Counted from the first letter of the stretch, positions 1-6,940 are shown. The stretch: DNA of 8,224 nt from Candidatus Bathyarchaeota archaeon (GCA_018396935.1 JAGTRA010000041.1:1-8224), one strand, 5' to 3'. Notes: generated from the letters alone by a model not told the origin. Numbers and translations: made by a program.

Positions 1-845
1 GTAGAGGATTGGCCGAAGTTAAGGAAGCTACAACAAATCCTGCAATACGTTTCAGGGCCATGGTTGAGTTAGCCCGTCTTATAAGCCGCGAATTTACTCC
101 AAATACTGTACCCGCATTTATAGGCACCATGAGGGATAGGTTAATAAAAAAGATAACGGGCTGTAACGACCCTTACAAAAGAAACAAAAAGAAATGTAAC
201 GAAAACGCTATGAAACTACTGCCTTACGCACGTAAAATAGTGGAAGAAGGCTATACGCAAAGGGATAGGTTCAAAAGAGCATGCTTATGTGCTATAGTAG
301 GCAACATAATGGAGTTAGATATACCAGGGCACACTTTCACATTTAAGGGATTGAAAAAAACTTTGAGAGAAGCTGAAAGAGACCTTGTGATAAACGATAT
401 AGACCAGATATACGCCTTGACACAGGAAGCTGAAGAAGTGCTTCTCTTAGCTGATAACGCAGGGGAAATAGTTTTTGATACACTGTTAGTGGAGCAGCTT
501 AAGAATATGGGTCTAAAAGTTTATGTAGCGGTAAAGGGCGGGCCGGTATTAAATGACGCAACAATGGAAGACGCTGAATTTTCAGGCATGACTAAAATAG
601 CAGATAGGGTTATAACTACAGGAACTGATGCTGTTGGCTTAAACATTAAGGAGGTTTCAGAGGAATTCCTAAGCATTTATAACGCTGTTGATATCGTATT
701 CGCTAAGGGTATGGGTTACGCTGAAACATTAACGGAGTATAAGCTTGCAAGACCCCATGTCTTACTCTTTAGAACAAAATGTGAGCCTGTGGCAAATTTC
801 TTTGGAGTGCCTAGGAATAAGAACGTAGCTAAGCTGATGCCGTAA
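1..845 (+). CDS. DUF89 / ARMT1-like metal-dependent phosphatase, 5' end outside window
   Basis: The reading frame is open through the left edge, so the true start and about 20-40 residues lie outside; the TTG at 9 has no ribosome binding site and is unlikely to be the start. Family members are metal-dependent phosphatases thought to clear damaged or over-phosphorylated metabolites such as sugar phosphates; the substrate here is unknown. Counting from the TTG codon as residue 1, the family's hallmarks are visible: a DNAGE metal/phosphate motif at 149-153, an LNDAT segment at 181-185 (Asn and Asp expected at the metal site), a KGMGYAET stretch at 233-240 and an RTKCEPVA stretch at 255-262. The N-terminal Cys pair typical of archaeal members would lie in the missing part. 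The stop codon is directly followed by the ATG of the debranching enzyme, so the two genes are probably translated together, which hints at a sugar-phosphate substrate (inference). Confidence 0.87.
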   Translation, partial: RGLAEVKEATTNPAIRFRAMVELARLISREFTPNTVPAFIGTMRDRLIKKITGCNDPYKRNKKKCNENAMKLLPYARKIVEEGYTQRDRFKRACLCAIVGNIMELDIPGHTFTFKGLKKTLREAERDLVINDIDQIYALTQEAEEVLLLADNAGEIVFDTLLVEQLKNMGLKVYVAVKGGPVLNDATMEDAEFSGMTKIADRVITTGTDAVGLNIKEVSEEFLSIYNAVDIVFAKGMGYAETLTEYKLARPHVLLFRTKCEPVANFFGVPRNKNVAKLMP

Positions 846-2915
846 ATGGACCTACCGATAATAAAGCTTTCCCGTGAAGATCTTTTAAATGTTGATGAAT
901 CTTTACATAAAGAGTGGATAATAACAAATGGTCTTGGTGGATATTCATCCTCGACAGTTTTAGGCATTAATACCCGAAAATACCATGGGCTTTTAGTGGC
1001 AGCTTTTAATCCGCCTAGAAGAAGGACCGTTTGCCTAGCTAAATTAGATGATCAACTGCTAATTGAAAACCGTTCCCTTCCACTTTTCTCTAATGAAATG
1101 CAAAGGGGCATCAATCCAGATGGCTATAAGCATATCATAGAATTCTCGTTAAGACCCTTCCCCACTTATATTTACGAGGTTGAAAACCTCAGACTTAAAA
1201 AAACCATATTCATGTTTTATGGTAGGAATGCTATCACATGTTTATACGAGGTTTTTAATAACGGTCCCAAGGTTAAGCTTAGAGTACATCCCATCATAAC
1301 ATGCAGGCACTTTCACGAAGTGATTGACCGACGTACCGGGGAATTACATTATTCCCAGAAGGTAGCGGATAAAGCTGTTGAGGTAGATTTTATAAACCGT
1401 GGAATTTTGTTTTTGCAAGCAACAAATGGCGCGTATTACACTGATGAAAAATGGATTGATAAAGTATACTTCCGTGAGGAATTCAACCGCGGAGAAAGCT
1501 TTCAAGATGATTGGTTTCACCCGGGATTTTTTGAAGTCGCTATAAACAGTGGTTATGAAAAGTTCGCTATAACAGCTTACGCATACCAAGATGAATCATA
1601 CATAGAAAGCTTACCCAATTCTATAGATGAATTAGAAAACATTTATAATCAAGCCTTAACGCGCCGTAAAGAGATTCTTGTCAAATTCTATAGCGATCAC
1701 GCGGGCGTTAAGTCAGAGGATTGGCTTAGCTGGTTAATTCAAGCAACAGATATGTTTATTGTTAAAACCGTTGAAGAGGCTTATAAATCAGTAATTGCAG
1801 GCTATCATTGGTTTGAAGACTGGGGAAGAGATGCCTTTATTTCGCTTCCTGGATTGACGCTTATAACCGGAAGGTTTGATGACGCCCGCAGGATTTTTAG
1901 ACTATTCACCAAATTTTCCGATAATGGACTTATTCCCAACTATATCTCAGATGACCACTTTAAGGCTTATTATAACGCGGTAGATGCACCTTTATGGTAT
2001 GTCAACGCTGTTCTTCAATATCTCAAGTACACTGGTGATTTCGAATTTGTACATGTAGAGCTTTGGGAGACGATGAAGACTATGATTGATCACTTCATAA
2101 AGGGAACAATTTTCGGCATAAAAGTGGACGGGGATGGAATGCTTAAGCATGGCCCTCAATTAACATGGATGGATGCTGCCGTGGACGGAATACCTGTTAC
2201 ACCACGTGCTGGTAAGGCTGTAGAAATACAAGCGCTATGGTATAACGCCCTTAAAACCCTTGAAGTTCTAGCATTAAACTTTGAGGGGGAGAGCCTTGCT
2301 GAAGTATACGCAGCGATGGCTGAAAAAGCAAAAATGAATTTTATAAGGAAATTTTGGGATGAGGGGCATCAGAGATTATTTGATGTTATAGATGAAGGGG
2401 AGCAAGGTGATCCTTCGCCAAGGCCTAATCAGATACTAGCCATTTCTCTTGACTTTAACATGTTAAGGGGTAATGAAGCTGAAAAAGTGGTGGATTTCAT
2501 TAAAAATGAGCTTCTAACACCATTCGGCTTGAGGAGTCTATCGAAAGGTGATCAGCGGTACATCGGCCGCTATTATGGAGATCGTAAAAGCAGGGATATA
2601 GCCTATCATAACGGCACAGTTTGGCCCTGGCTCTTAGGTCCATTCGTAACAGCATATCTTAAAGTTAAAGGTTATAGTGAGCCTATACGAAACCATGCCT
2701 TTGAAAGTTTTCTCAAACCACTTTTAACTACGCAGATCAATAACGGAGGGCTAGGCGTTATAAACGAAATTTTTGATGGTGACCCCCCGCATACCCCCCG
2801 TGGATGCATAGCTCAAGCGTGGAGTGTCGCTGAACCTCTTCGAGCCTACATTGAGGATGTTCTATTAATAAGGCCGAAGTTTGAGAGAATATTGATGTTA
2901 AATGGTTCTTCTTAA
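846..2915 (+). CDS. Glycogen debranching enzyme, archaeal type (amylo-alpha-1,6-glucosidase, GH133-like)
   Basis: Predicted cytoplasmic enzyme that hydrolyses alpha-1,6 branch points of glycogen-like polysaccharide. The 689 residues match the two-domain archaeal form: an N-terminal domain with NGLGGYSSST at 28-37 and NTRKYHGLL at 42-50, then a C-terminal (alpha/alpha)6-barrel glucosidase domain with WFEDWGRD at 322-329, TWMDAAVDG at 440-448 and HNGTVWPWLLGP near 600. By analogy with eukaryotic debranching enzymes, Asp443 (TWMD) is the likely general acid and Glu641 (INEIFDG) the likely base. There is no separate GH13-type 4-alpha-glucanotransferase domain, so the limit-dextrin transfer step, if needed, must come from elsewhere. 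The ATG abuts the upstream stop (taaATG) with no clear ribosome binding site, which suggests coupled translation. The last 18 bases overlap the 3' end of galT on the other strand. Confidence 0.93.
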   Translation: MDLPIIKLSREDLLNVDESLHKEWIITNGLGGYSSSTVLGINTRKYHGLLVAAFNPPRRRTVCLAKLDDQLLIENRSLPLFSNEMQRGINPDGYKHIIEFSLRPFPTYIYEVENLRLKKTIFMFYGRNAITCLYEVFNNGPKVKLRVHPIITCRHFHEVIDRRTGELHYSQKVADKAVEVDFINRGILFLQATNGAYYTDEKWIDKVYFREEFNRGESFQDDWFHPGFFEVAINSGYEKFAITAYAYQDESYIESLPNSIDELENIYNQALTRRKEILVKFYSDHAGVKSEDWLSWLIQATDMFIVKTVEEAYKSVIAGYHWFEDWGRDAFISLPGLTLITGRFDDARRIFRLFTKFSDNGLIPNYISDDHFKAYYNAVDAPLWYVNAVLQYLKYTGDFEFVHVELWETMKTMIDHFIKGTIFGIKVDGDGMLKHGPQLTWMDAAVDGIPVTPRAGKAVEIQALWYNALKTLEVLALNFEGESLAEVYAAMAEKAKMNFIRKFWDEGHQRLFDVIDEGEQGDPSPRPNQILAISLDFNMLRGNEAEKVVDFIKNELLTPFGLRSLSKGDQRYIGRYYGDRKSRDIAYHNGTVWPWLLGPFVTAYLKVKGYSEPIRNHAFESFLKPLLTTQINNGGLGVINEIFDGDPPHTPRGCIAQAWSVAEPLRAYIEDVLLIRPKFERILMLNGSS

Positions 2916-3941
2916 GCTATCAGCTGCTATTTCAGGTGAAACCGTATTTATGTAGAAGCCTGTGCTCTTCTCAAATCCTGCCCAGGTAGCAAGTTTTGGG
3001 TATACCTCTAAATGCCAGTGATAATGCATACCGGTTTCAGGATCGGTGAACATGTGAAAGCCAAAGTTGTATGGTGGATCATTAAGCAGGTTCTTAAGAG
3101 CTTTGAGGCATGTTTTAAGGATTGAAGCGAAGCTTACAATTTCATTACGGGTCATCTCAAGTATAGATGCTTCATGACGCTTTGGGAATAACCAAAATTC
3201 CATCGGATTAATACTTGCCCAAGGGGCAAAAGCGAGGAAATCTGAATTTTCAGTTATAAACCGCGGGCTTTCACTCTCCTTTCTAATAATTTCACAAAAT
3301 ACGCATTTACCAGTTTCATTCCAAAATTTTCTACTTGCCTCAAGCTCTTCTTTAATGATTTTGGGGATGAGCGGAGTAGCAATTATTTGGCTGTGAGCAT
3401 GAGAAAGTGAGGCCCCAGCTTCTGCACCATGATTACGAAATATAGAAACATATTTCACGTATTGTTTCGATGACAATTCGCGAAGCCTATCCATGTACGC
3501 TTCTATAACATATGCTAGTTGCTGAATTTCCATGTCAGAAGGGTGATCATCATGAAGCGGAGATTCCACGAGAACCTCATGGTGGCCTATCGCAGACATC
3601 ATCTCGCTAAAGTTGCTAAAATGATAAATAGAGCCACTTTCATCGGGTGGAGAAAAGGCTGGAAAAAGGTTTGGAAAACATCGAATAAGCCAGTTTTTAT
3701 GTCTGAAATCATTATCTTTTAATTTTTCGATGGTGCCCCCGCTTTCCTTATAAATTAGCACTGCCGGCGGGGTCATATGTTCATTTCCTGGACAAAAAGG
3801 ACACGCACCCTTCCGATTTTTAACGCGTTCTCCGCCAACGAAGTCGGATGGCCTTCGACCTCGCTCAGTGGCTATGACAACCCACCGGTCAAGGATGTAA
3901 TCCTTGCGAAGTTCATTATGACCCATCTTATAACCCAACAA
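2898..3941 (-). CDS. galT: Galactose-1-phosphate uridylyltransferase
   Basis: Transfers UMP between UDP-glucose and hexose 1-phosphates (Leloir pathway) through a uridylyl-histidine intermediate. The 347 residues contain NELRKD and RWVVIATERGRRP near the N-terminus, a CPFC zinc-type pair (Cys47, Cys50), the HIT-superfamily active site HAHSQ at 181-185 with His183 the likely nucleophile, a second Cys pair at 213/216, and the histidine-rich HYHWHLEVYP at 306-315. The central active-site residue is Ala where the common form is HPH; both catalytic-site histidines remain. The TTG start at 3941 is chosen because an AGGTGA sits 8 bases upstream; the ATG at 3926 (five codons in) is possible but its spacing to that site is about 23 bases. 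The gene lies downstream of the SRP RNA on the same strand, but the 128-bp gap suggests its own promoter. ADP-glucose/UDP-hexose phosphorylase activity in the same family cannot be excluded. Confidence 0.93.
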   Translation of the reverse strand: MLGYKMGHNELRKDYILDRWVVIATERGRRPSDFVGGERVKNRKGACPFCPGNEHMTPPAVLIYKESGGTIEKLKDNDFRHKNWLIRCFPNLFPAFSPPDESGSIYHFSNFSEMMSAIGHHEVLVESPLHDDHPSDMEIQQLAYVIEAYMDRLRELSSKQYVKYVSIFRNHGAEAGASLSHAHSQIIATPLIPKIIKEELEASRKFWNETGKCVFCEIIRKESESPRFITENSDFLAFAPWASINPMEFWLFPKRHEASILEMTRNEIVSFASILKTCLKALKNLLNDPPYNFGFHMFTDPETGMHYHWHLEVYPKLATWAGFEKSTGFYINTVSPEIAADSLRRTI

Positions 3942-3949
3942 AGACTATT

Positions 3950-3955
3950 CACCTA
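3950..3955 (-). promoter_or_regulatory. Ribosome binding site for galT
   Basis: The minus strand reads AGGTGA, complementary to the 3' end of archaeal 16S rRNA, 8 bases before the TTG at 3941. This decides for the TTG start over the in-frame ATG 15 bases further on. Confidence 0.6.
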
Positions 3956-3997
3956 AACATTTAGAGTTTTCTAGTAGGCTGCCACCTCGCCTTTGTT

Positions 3998-4007
3998 CAT
4001 ATTATGA
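3998..4007 (-). promoter_or_regulatory. Possible TATA box of galT
   Basis: The minus strand reads CATAATATGA in the gap between the SRP RNA and galT. A start about 26 bases downstream would give a leader of roughly 35 bases containing the AGGTGA ribosome binding site. The match to the archaeal TATA consensus is only moderate. Confidence 0.3.
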
Positions 4008-4050
4008 CCAAGTTTGTTGATTGCTTACAGCTAATAGAGGCAAGGCTAAG

Positions 4051-4068
4051 CTAAACATGAAAATATAG
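4051..4068 (-). terminator. Possible T-rich terminator after SRP RNA
   Basis: Immediately past the paired 3' end of the SRP RNA the minus strand turns T-rich (TATATTTTCATGTTTAG). Archaeal RNA polymerase commonly stops at such T-rich tracts without a hairpin. The tract is broken, so confidence is low. Confidence 0.35.
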
Positions 4069-4069
4069 C

Positions 4070-4387
4070 GGCGGTGGGTCACTGGGGTTCGACGCCCAGA
4101 ATCCTCCCGGAGACCCCAAACCTACGCTCGTACCCGCACCCCCCTGAGCGCTAAACGTCCAGGCTTAGGTTGCTCCCTCCCGGGCCTGGCCAGGTTCGCC
4201 TGGTAAACGCCGTAACAAGCCTCCCTACGGAGGCTGCACGGCGACCGTTAGCCCCAGGGGACGGGAAGTCATTGCCTCGGAAATGGGTTCAGGGAGGCCA
4301 TGGGCGCCTCAGCCCCAGCTTTCGGCCCGTCATATAGGGGGTTTACGGTACAGGGGACCCCTAGCCCCCCGCCTAAGACCCACCGCC
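4070..4387 (-). ncRNA. ffs: Signal recognition particle RNA (archaeal 7S / SRP RNA)
   Basis: This is the RNA scaffold of the SRP, which binds SRP54 and SRP19 and targets membrane and secreted proteins co-translationally. Its ends pair perfectly: 5' GGCGGTGGGTC with 3' GACCCACCGCC, an 11-bp helix 1 that fixes both ends and gives about 318 nt, the usual archaeal length. The SRP54-binding helix 8 lies at 4168-4191 (minus strand reads CCAGGCCCGGGAGGGAGC across the loop), with a GGGA loop where GGAA is commonest. Helix 6, the SRP19 site, is at 4208-4243; its tip is GCCTCC-GTAG-GGAGGC at 4219-4234, a GNAR loop as expected. The Alu-domain part, with CCCCTGTACCGTAAACC, is near the 5' end. The gene is much more GC-rich than its surroundings, as in thermophiles. 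The strand is set by these motifs and by the upstream TATA box. Confidence 0.97.
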
Positions 4388-4410
4388 AAGAAAAATTGAG
4401 GAAACAAAAA

Positions 4411-4426
4411 AGTATAAAACTTTACT
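4411..4426 (-). promoter_or_regulatory. SRP RNA promoter (BRE/TATA)
   Basis: The minus strand reads GTAAAG followed by TTTTATACT. The TATA centre near 4415 is about 27 bases upstream of the SRP RNA 5' end at 4387, the standard archaeal distance. The purine-rich bases in front fit a BRE element. Confidence 0.8.
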
Positions 4427-4561
4427 CTTTTGAAGCACTTGCAGGCAGTTATAGAAAGCAATGTTGTAGAAGTAAACTCTTCAAGAATTGGCAATGCGAC
4501 CGGCGAGTGATCATTTTTCGTAAGGTTTTTTAACGTTTCATCTCGTCCATTTTATAGCAGG

Positions 4562-4882
4562 CTACTTTAGGCTTTCATCCAACCATTTCATATACTGTTT
4601 TAAGCCATCTATTATCGGCGTGGCTATTACTTCTGGAATTTGATAGCTATGGAGAGCCTTCACCTTTTCACAAATCCTCTCAAATAAATCTTTTCGTGTT
4701 TTCATTATGATTAGGTATTCTTGAGCATTGTCGATACTGTCTAACCACCAAAACATTGAATGAACGGGGCCAATTATGTTGGCACACGCTATAAGTTTAT
4801 CCTCAAGAAGCACTTTTGCTATTCTTTCAGCTTCTTCCTTGCTTGAAGCCGTAACGAAAACAACTATCGGATTTTTCTCCAT
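4562..4882 (-). CDS. cutA: CutA1 divalent-ion tolerance protein
   Basis: A small, usually trimeric, ferredoxin-fold cytoplasmic protein found in all domains; it binds divalent metals such as copper, but its cellular role is unsettled. The 106 residues follow the family pattern from end to end: VVFVTASSKEEAERIA, then LLEDKLIACANIIGPVHS, a WW pair in FWWLDSI, EYLIIMKTRKDLF, then LHSYQIPEVIATPI and YMKWLDESL at the C-terminus. I chose the ATG at 4882 because it gives the usual short lead into the first strand; a GTG at 4891 would add three residues, and neither has a clear ribosome binding site. It is the last gene of the minus-strand cluster, 22 bases after the phosphofructokinase stop (13 with the GTG start), so it is probably co-transcribed with the glycolytic genes. 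No metal-related gene other than the more distant cbiM is nearby. Confidence 0.93.
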   Translation of the reverse strand: MEKNPIVVFVTASSKEEAERIAKVLLEDKLIACANIIGPVHSMFWWLDSIDNAQEYLIIMKTRKDLFERICEKVKALHSYQIPEVIATPIIDGLKQYMKWLDESLK

Positions 4883-4904
4883 GATAACCACGAGGGCATT
4901 TTAT

Positions 4905-5933
4905 TTAGCCAAAAAATATCTTAGCAATTTCATAGAGTTCAGGGTCAACGGTTTTTCTCTGACCAATCACTTTTGAAAGGGGCACAGGTACTATCGTGTT
5001 GCCTTTAATGGCAACCATATGATCGTATAGACCTTGATGGACTAAGTCTATGGCTGCTACTCCATATCTTGTAGCCAAAACCCGATCAAAGGCTGTTGGA
5101 GAGCCTCCACGCTGTAGATGCCCTAATACAACTACACGGGTTTCGATACCTGTACACTTTTCAATTTCCTTGGCTAGATAGTAGCCAACGCCACCTAAGC
5201 TTATATGACCGAACTCATCTATGCGTTCGCTGTAAACTATCTCCTTTCCGCCTTTTGGCTTTGCGCCCTCGGCAACAACCACTAAGCTAAAGTTTCTACC
5301 TCTTTGTCTTCTGCGTTTTATGTATTCGCAAACCTCTTCGACGGCGAATGGTTTTTCAGGGAGTAAAATTACATCAGCGCCACCAGCTAAACCAGCATGA
5401 AGAGCTATGTGACCGGTATATCGACCCATAACCTCCAAGATTATAACCCTATGATGAGCTTCAGCCGTAGTATGCAGCCTGTCAAGGGCTTCAGTCGCTA
5501 TTGATACAGCGGTATTAAAGCCAAAGGTATAATCAGTTTCAGGTATGTCGTTGTCTATAGTCTTAGGGACGCCTACGCACTTTAGACCATACTCAGCCAT
5601 TTTGTGAGCAACAGTTAAGGTGTCATCGCCTCCAATTGCCACAATAGCCTCCAAACCAGCTTTCTCAACGTTCTCCATTATAGTTTCAGGACCTTTTTCC
5701 CTCTTAAAGGGGTTTGTCCTGGAAGTACCTAGGATGGACCCGCCCTTATGCAGGATTCCTGAAACAGCGTCTAAATCCAAGCAGGCGAAATTGCCCTCTA
5801 GAAGCCCACGCCAACCATCCCTTATCCCTATTATTTCATCGTTATAGTGAAGAATCCCTTTTCGAACAACAGCTCTTATTACGGCGTTAATGCCTGGAGC
5901 GTCGCCTCCCCCGCTTAGTACACCCACCTTCAC
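4905..5933 (-). CDS. pfp: 6-phosphofructokinase, predicted pyrophosphate-dependent
   Basis: Phosphorylates fructose 6-phosphate to fructose 1,6-bisphosphate in the cytoplasm (PfkA family, 342 residues, full length). Motifs: LSGGGDAPGINAVIR at 6-20, GGDD at 101-104, PKTIDNDI at 123-130 with catalytic Asp127, MGRYTGH at 169-175 and GHLQRGGSP at 271-279. The residues that decide the phosphoryl donor fall at the same numbers as in E. coli PfkA: Asp104 and Lys124, where ATP enzymes carry Gly at both. This pair is the established signature of PPi-dependent enzymes, whose reaction is reversible. The GTG start follows the aldolase stop directly (TAGGTG), and a GGAGG lies 7-8 bases upstream inside the last aldolase codons, so start and coupling are secure. 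Donor specificity is predicted, not shown; some enzymes of this group are promiscuous. Confidence 0.94.
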   Translation of the reverse strand: MKVGVLSGGGDAPGINAVIRAVVRKGILHYNDEIIGIRDGWRGLLEGNFACLDLDAVSGILHKGGSILGTSRTNPFKREKGPETIMENVEKAGLEAIVAIGGDDTLTVAHKMAEYGLKCVGVPKTIDNDIPETDYTFGFNTAVSIATEALDRLHTTAEAHHRVIILEVMGRYTGHIALHAGLAGGADVILLPEKPFAVEEVCEYIKRRRQRGRNFSLVVVAEGAKPKGGKEIVYSERIDEFGHISLGGVGYYLAKEIEKCTGIETRVVVLGHLQRGGSPTAFDRVLATRYGVAAIDLVHQGLYDHMVAIKGNTIVPVPLSKVIGQRKTVDPELYEIAKIFFG

Positions 5934-6857
5934 CTACAACCCTCCCTTACCATAACTTCCAAAAAGCCGTATCTTTTCTTTAACAACATCTTTCATGGCT
6001 TTAACTGCAGGTCCAAGGATTTTTCTAGGGTCAAACTCTTCGGGTGAAGTCATAAGAACTTCACGAATTGCAGCTGTAAAAGCCAGTCTTAGATCTGTGT
6101 CTATGTTTATCTTAGTTATTCCCATCGAGATAGCCAGTCTGATATGCTCTTCAGGGATTCCCTTGGCTCCCTCTAGCTTAGCGCCGTATTTAGTGGCTTT
6201 CTCAATTATCCACTGAGGGACGCTAGAAGCGCCATGAAGAACTAATGGAACGTTTACTTTTTCGCGAATAAGTCTTAGTCTTTCGAAGTCTAGTTGGGGT
6301 TCACCCTTAAACTTATAGGCTCCATGAGACGTTCCTATGGAAATTGCTAGGGCATCTACGCCTGTAAGCTTAACAAATTCTGATGCCTCCTCAGGATCTG
6401 TAAGAATAGCTTCCCGCTCAACAATAGCTTTTTCCTCTATGCCGGCAAGTCTTCCAAGCTCCCCCTCCACAGAGACGCCACGCGGATGAGCAAGTTCAAC
6501 AACCCTTCTCGTTAAACATACATTCTCTTTAAAGGGTAAATGTGAGCCATCTATCATTACGGATGTAAATCCAGCATCAATACACTTTATTATCGTCTCG
6601 ATATCTGTCCCATGGTCTAAGTGCAGAGACATAGGTATAGGAGATAAATCAGCAGCCTTCTTAACAAGGGTTGCTAAGTATTCAAGTCCAGCATATTTTA
6701 TAGCACTAGGAGTTATAGCAATAATAACAGGGGATAGTTCTTCTACCGCAGCTTCAACCACCGCTCTGAGACTCTCCAAATTTTGTATATTGAAGGCGCC
6801 TACAGCATAAGCTCCACGTTGAGCATTCACTAGTAATTCCTTATTTGTCACCAGCAT
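5934..6857 (-). CDS. fba: Class II (zinc-dependent) fructose-bisphosphate aldolase
   Basis: Cleaves fructose 1,6-bisphosphate to dihydroxyacetone phosphate and glyceraldehyde 3-phosphate, using Zn2+. The 307 residues show LHLDHG at 78-83 (Asp81 catalytic, His82 zinc), VEGELG at 130-135 (Glu133), GTSHGAYK at 175-182 (His178 zinc), LHGASSVP at 207-214 (His208 zinc) and NIDTDLRLAF at 251-260. The segment after HGASSVPQ carries the longer insertion ending GIPEEHI, which together with the C-terminal EFDPRKILGP resembles Thermus-type class IIB enzymes more than short GatY-like ones. I use the ATG at 6857 because MLVTNKELL is the canonical family start; a TTG at 6884 would add nine residues that do not fit. 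Most archaea use class I aldolases, so this is probably an acquired gene (inference). It lies 83 bp behind the regulator gene and directly before phosphofructokinase. Confidence 0.94.
   Translation of the reverse strand: MLVTNKELLVNAQRGAYAVGAFNIQNLESLRAVVEAAVEELSPVIIAITPSAIKYAGLEYLATLVKKAADLSPIPMSLHLDHGTDIETIIKCIDAGFTSVMIDGSHLPFKENVCLTRRVVELAHPRGVSVEGELGRLAGIEEKAIVEREAILTDPEEASEFVKLTGVDALAISIGTSHGAYKFKGEPQLDFERLRLIREKVNVPLVLHGASSVPQWIIEKATKYGAKLEGAKGIPEEHIRLAISMGITKINIDTDLRLAFTAAIREVLMTSPEEFDPRKILGPAVKAMKDVVKEKIRLFGSYGKGGL
5941..5946 (-). promoter_or_regulatory. Ribosome binding site of phosphofructokinase, inside aldolase gene
   Basis: The minus strand reads GGGAGG within the final aldolase codons, 7 bases before the GTG at 5933. 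It fixes the GTG as start and ties translation of the two glycolytic genes together. Confidence 0.8.
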
Positions 6858-6888
6858 ACGAATTAAACCACAGTATATTCTCAAGCTC

Positions 6889-6903
6889 GGTTAAACTATT
6901 AAC
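6889..6903. repeat. Inverted repeat upstream of aldolase gene
   Basis: The plus strand reads GTTAA-ACTA-TTAAC at 6890-6903, a 5-bp inverted repeat with a 4-base spacer, 33-46 bases before the aldolase ATG in the 83-bp gap after the regulator gene. It could be an operator or part of an AT-rich promoter. It shares the GTTAA/TTAAC half-sites with the repeat at 7821-7834, but in the opposite order. It may be chance in AT-rich DNA. Confidence 0.35.
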
Positions 6904-6940
6904 GTTTTCTAATATCGTCTCGCGAAATGATTTCACGTCT

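Noticed and set aside
716..967. Minus-strand open frame across the DUF89/debranching enzyme junction
   Set aside because: Both plus-strand genes are clearly real here; the antisense translation has no motif and no promoter.
2898..2915. 18-base overlap of debranching enzyme and galT as a sign of frameshift or mis-assembly
   Set aside because: Both proteins end at plausible family C-termini; short tail-to-tail overlaps are common in compact archaeal genomes.
4070..4387. GC-rich block as a foreign island or repeat element
   Set aside because: The composition is fully explained by the structured SRP RNA, with paired ends and conserved helices.
4300..4533. Plus-strand open frame of 77 codons over the SRP RNA and its promoter
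   Set aside because: It is antisense to a well-defined SRP RNA; the Pro/Gly-rich translation reflects RNA base composition, and no ribosome binding site or family motif is visible.
4427..4561. Possible C/D box RNA, tRNA or small gene between cutA and the SRP promoter
   Set aside because: The minus strand has near-matches to a C box (ATGATCA) but no matching CTGA D box, no tRNA cloverleaf was found, and the only short frames are a few codons long.
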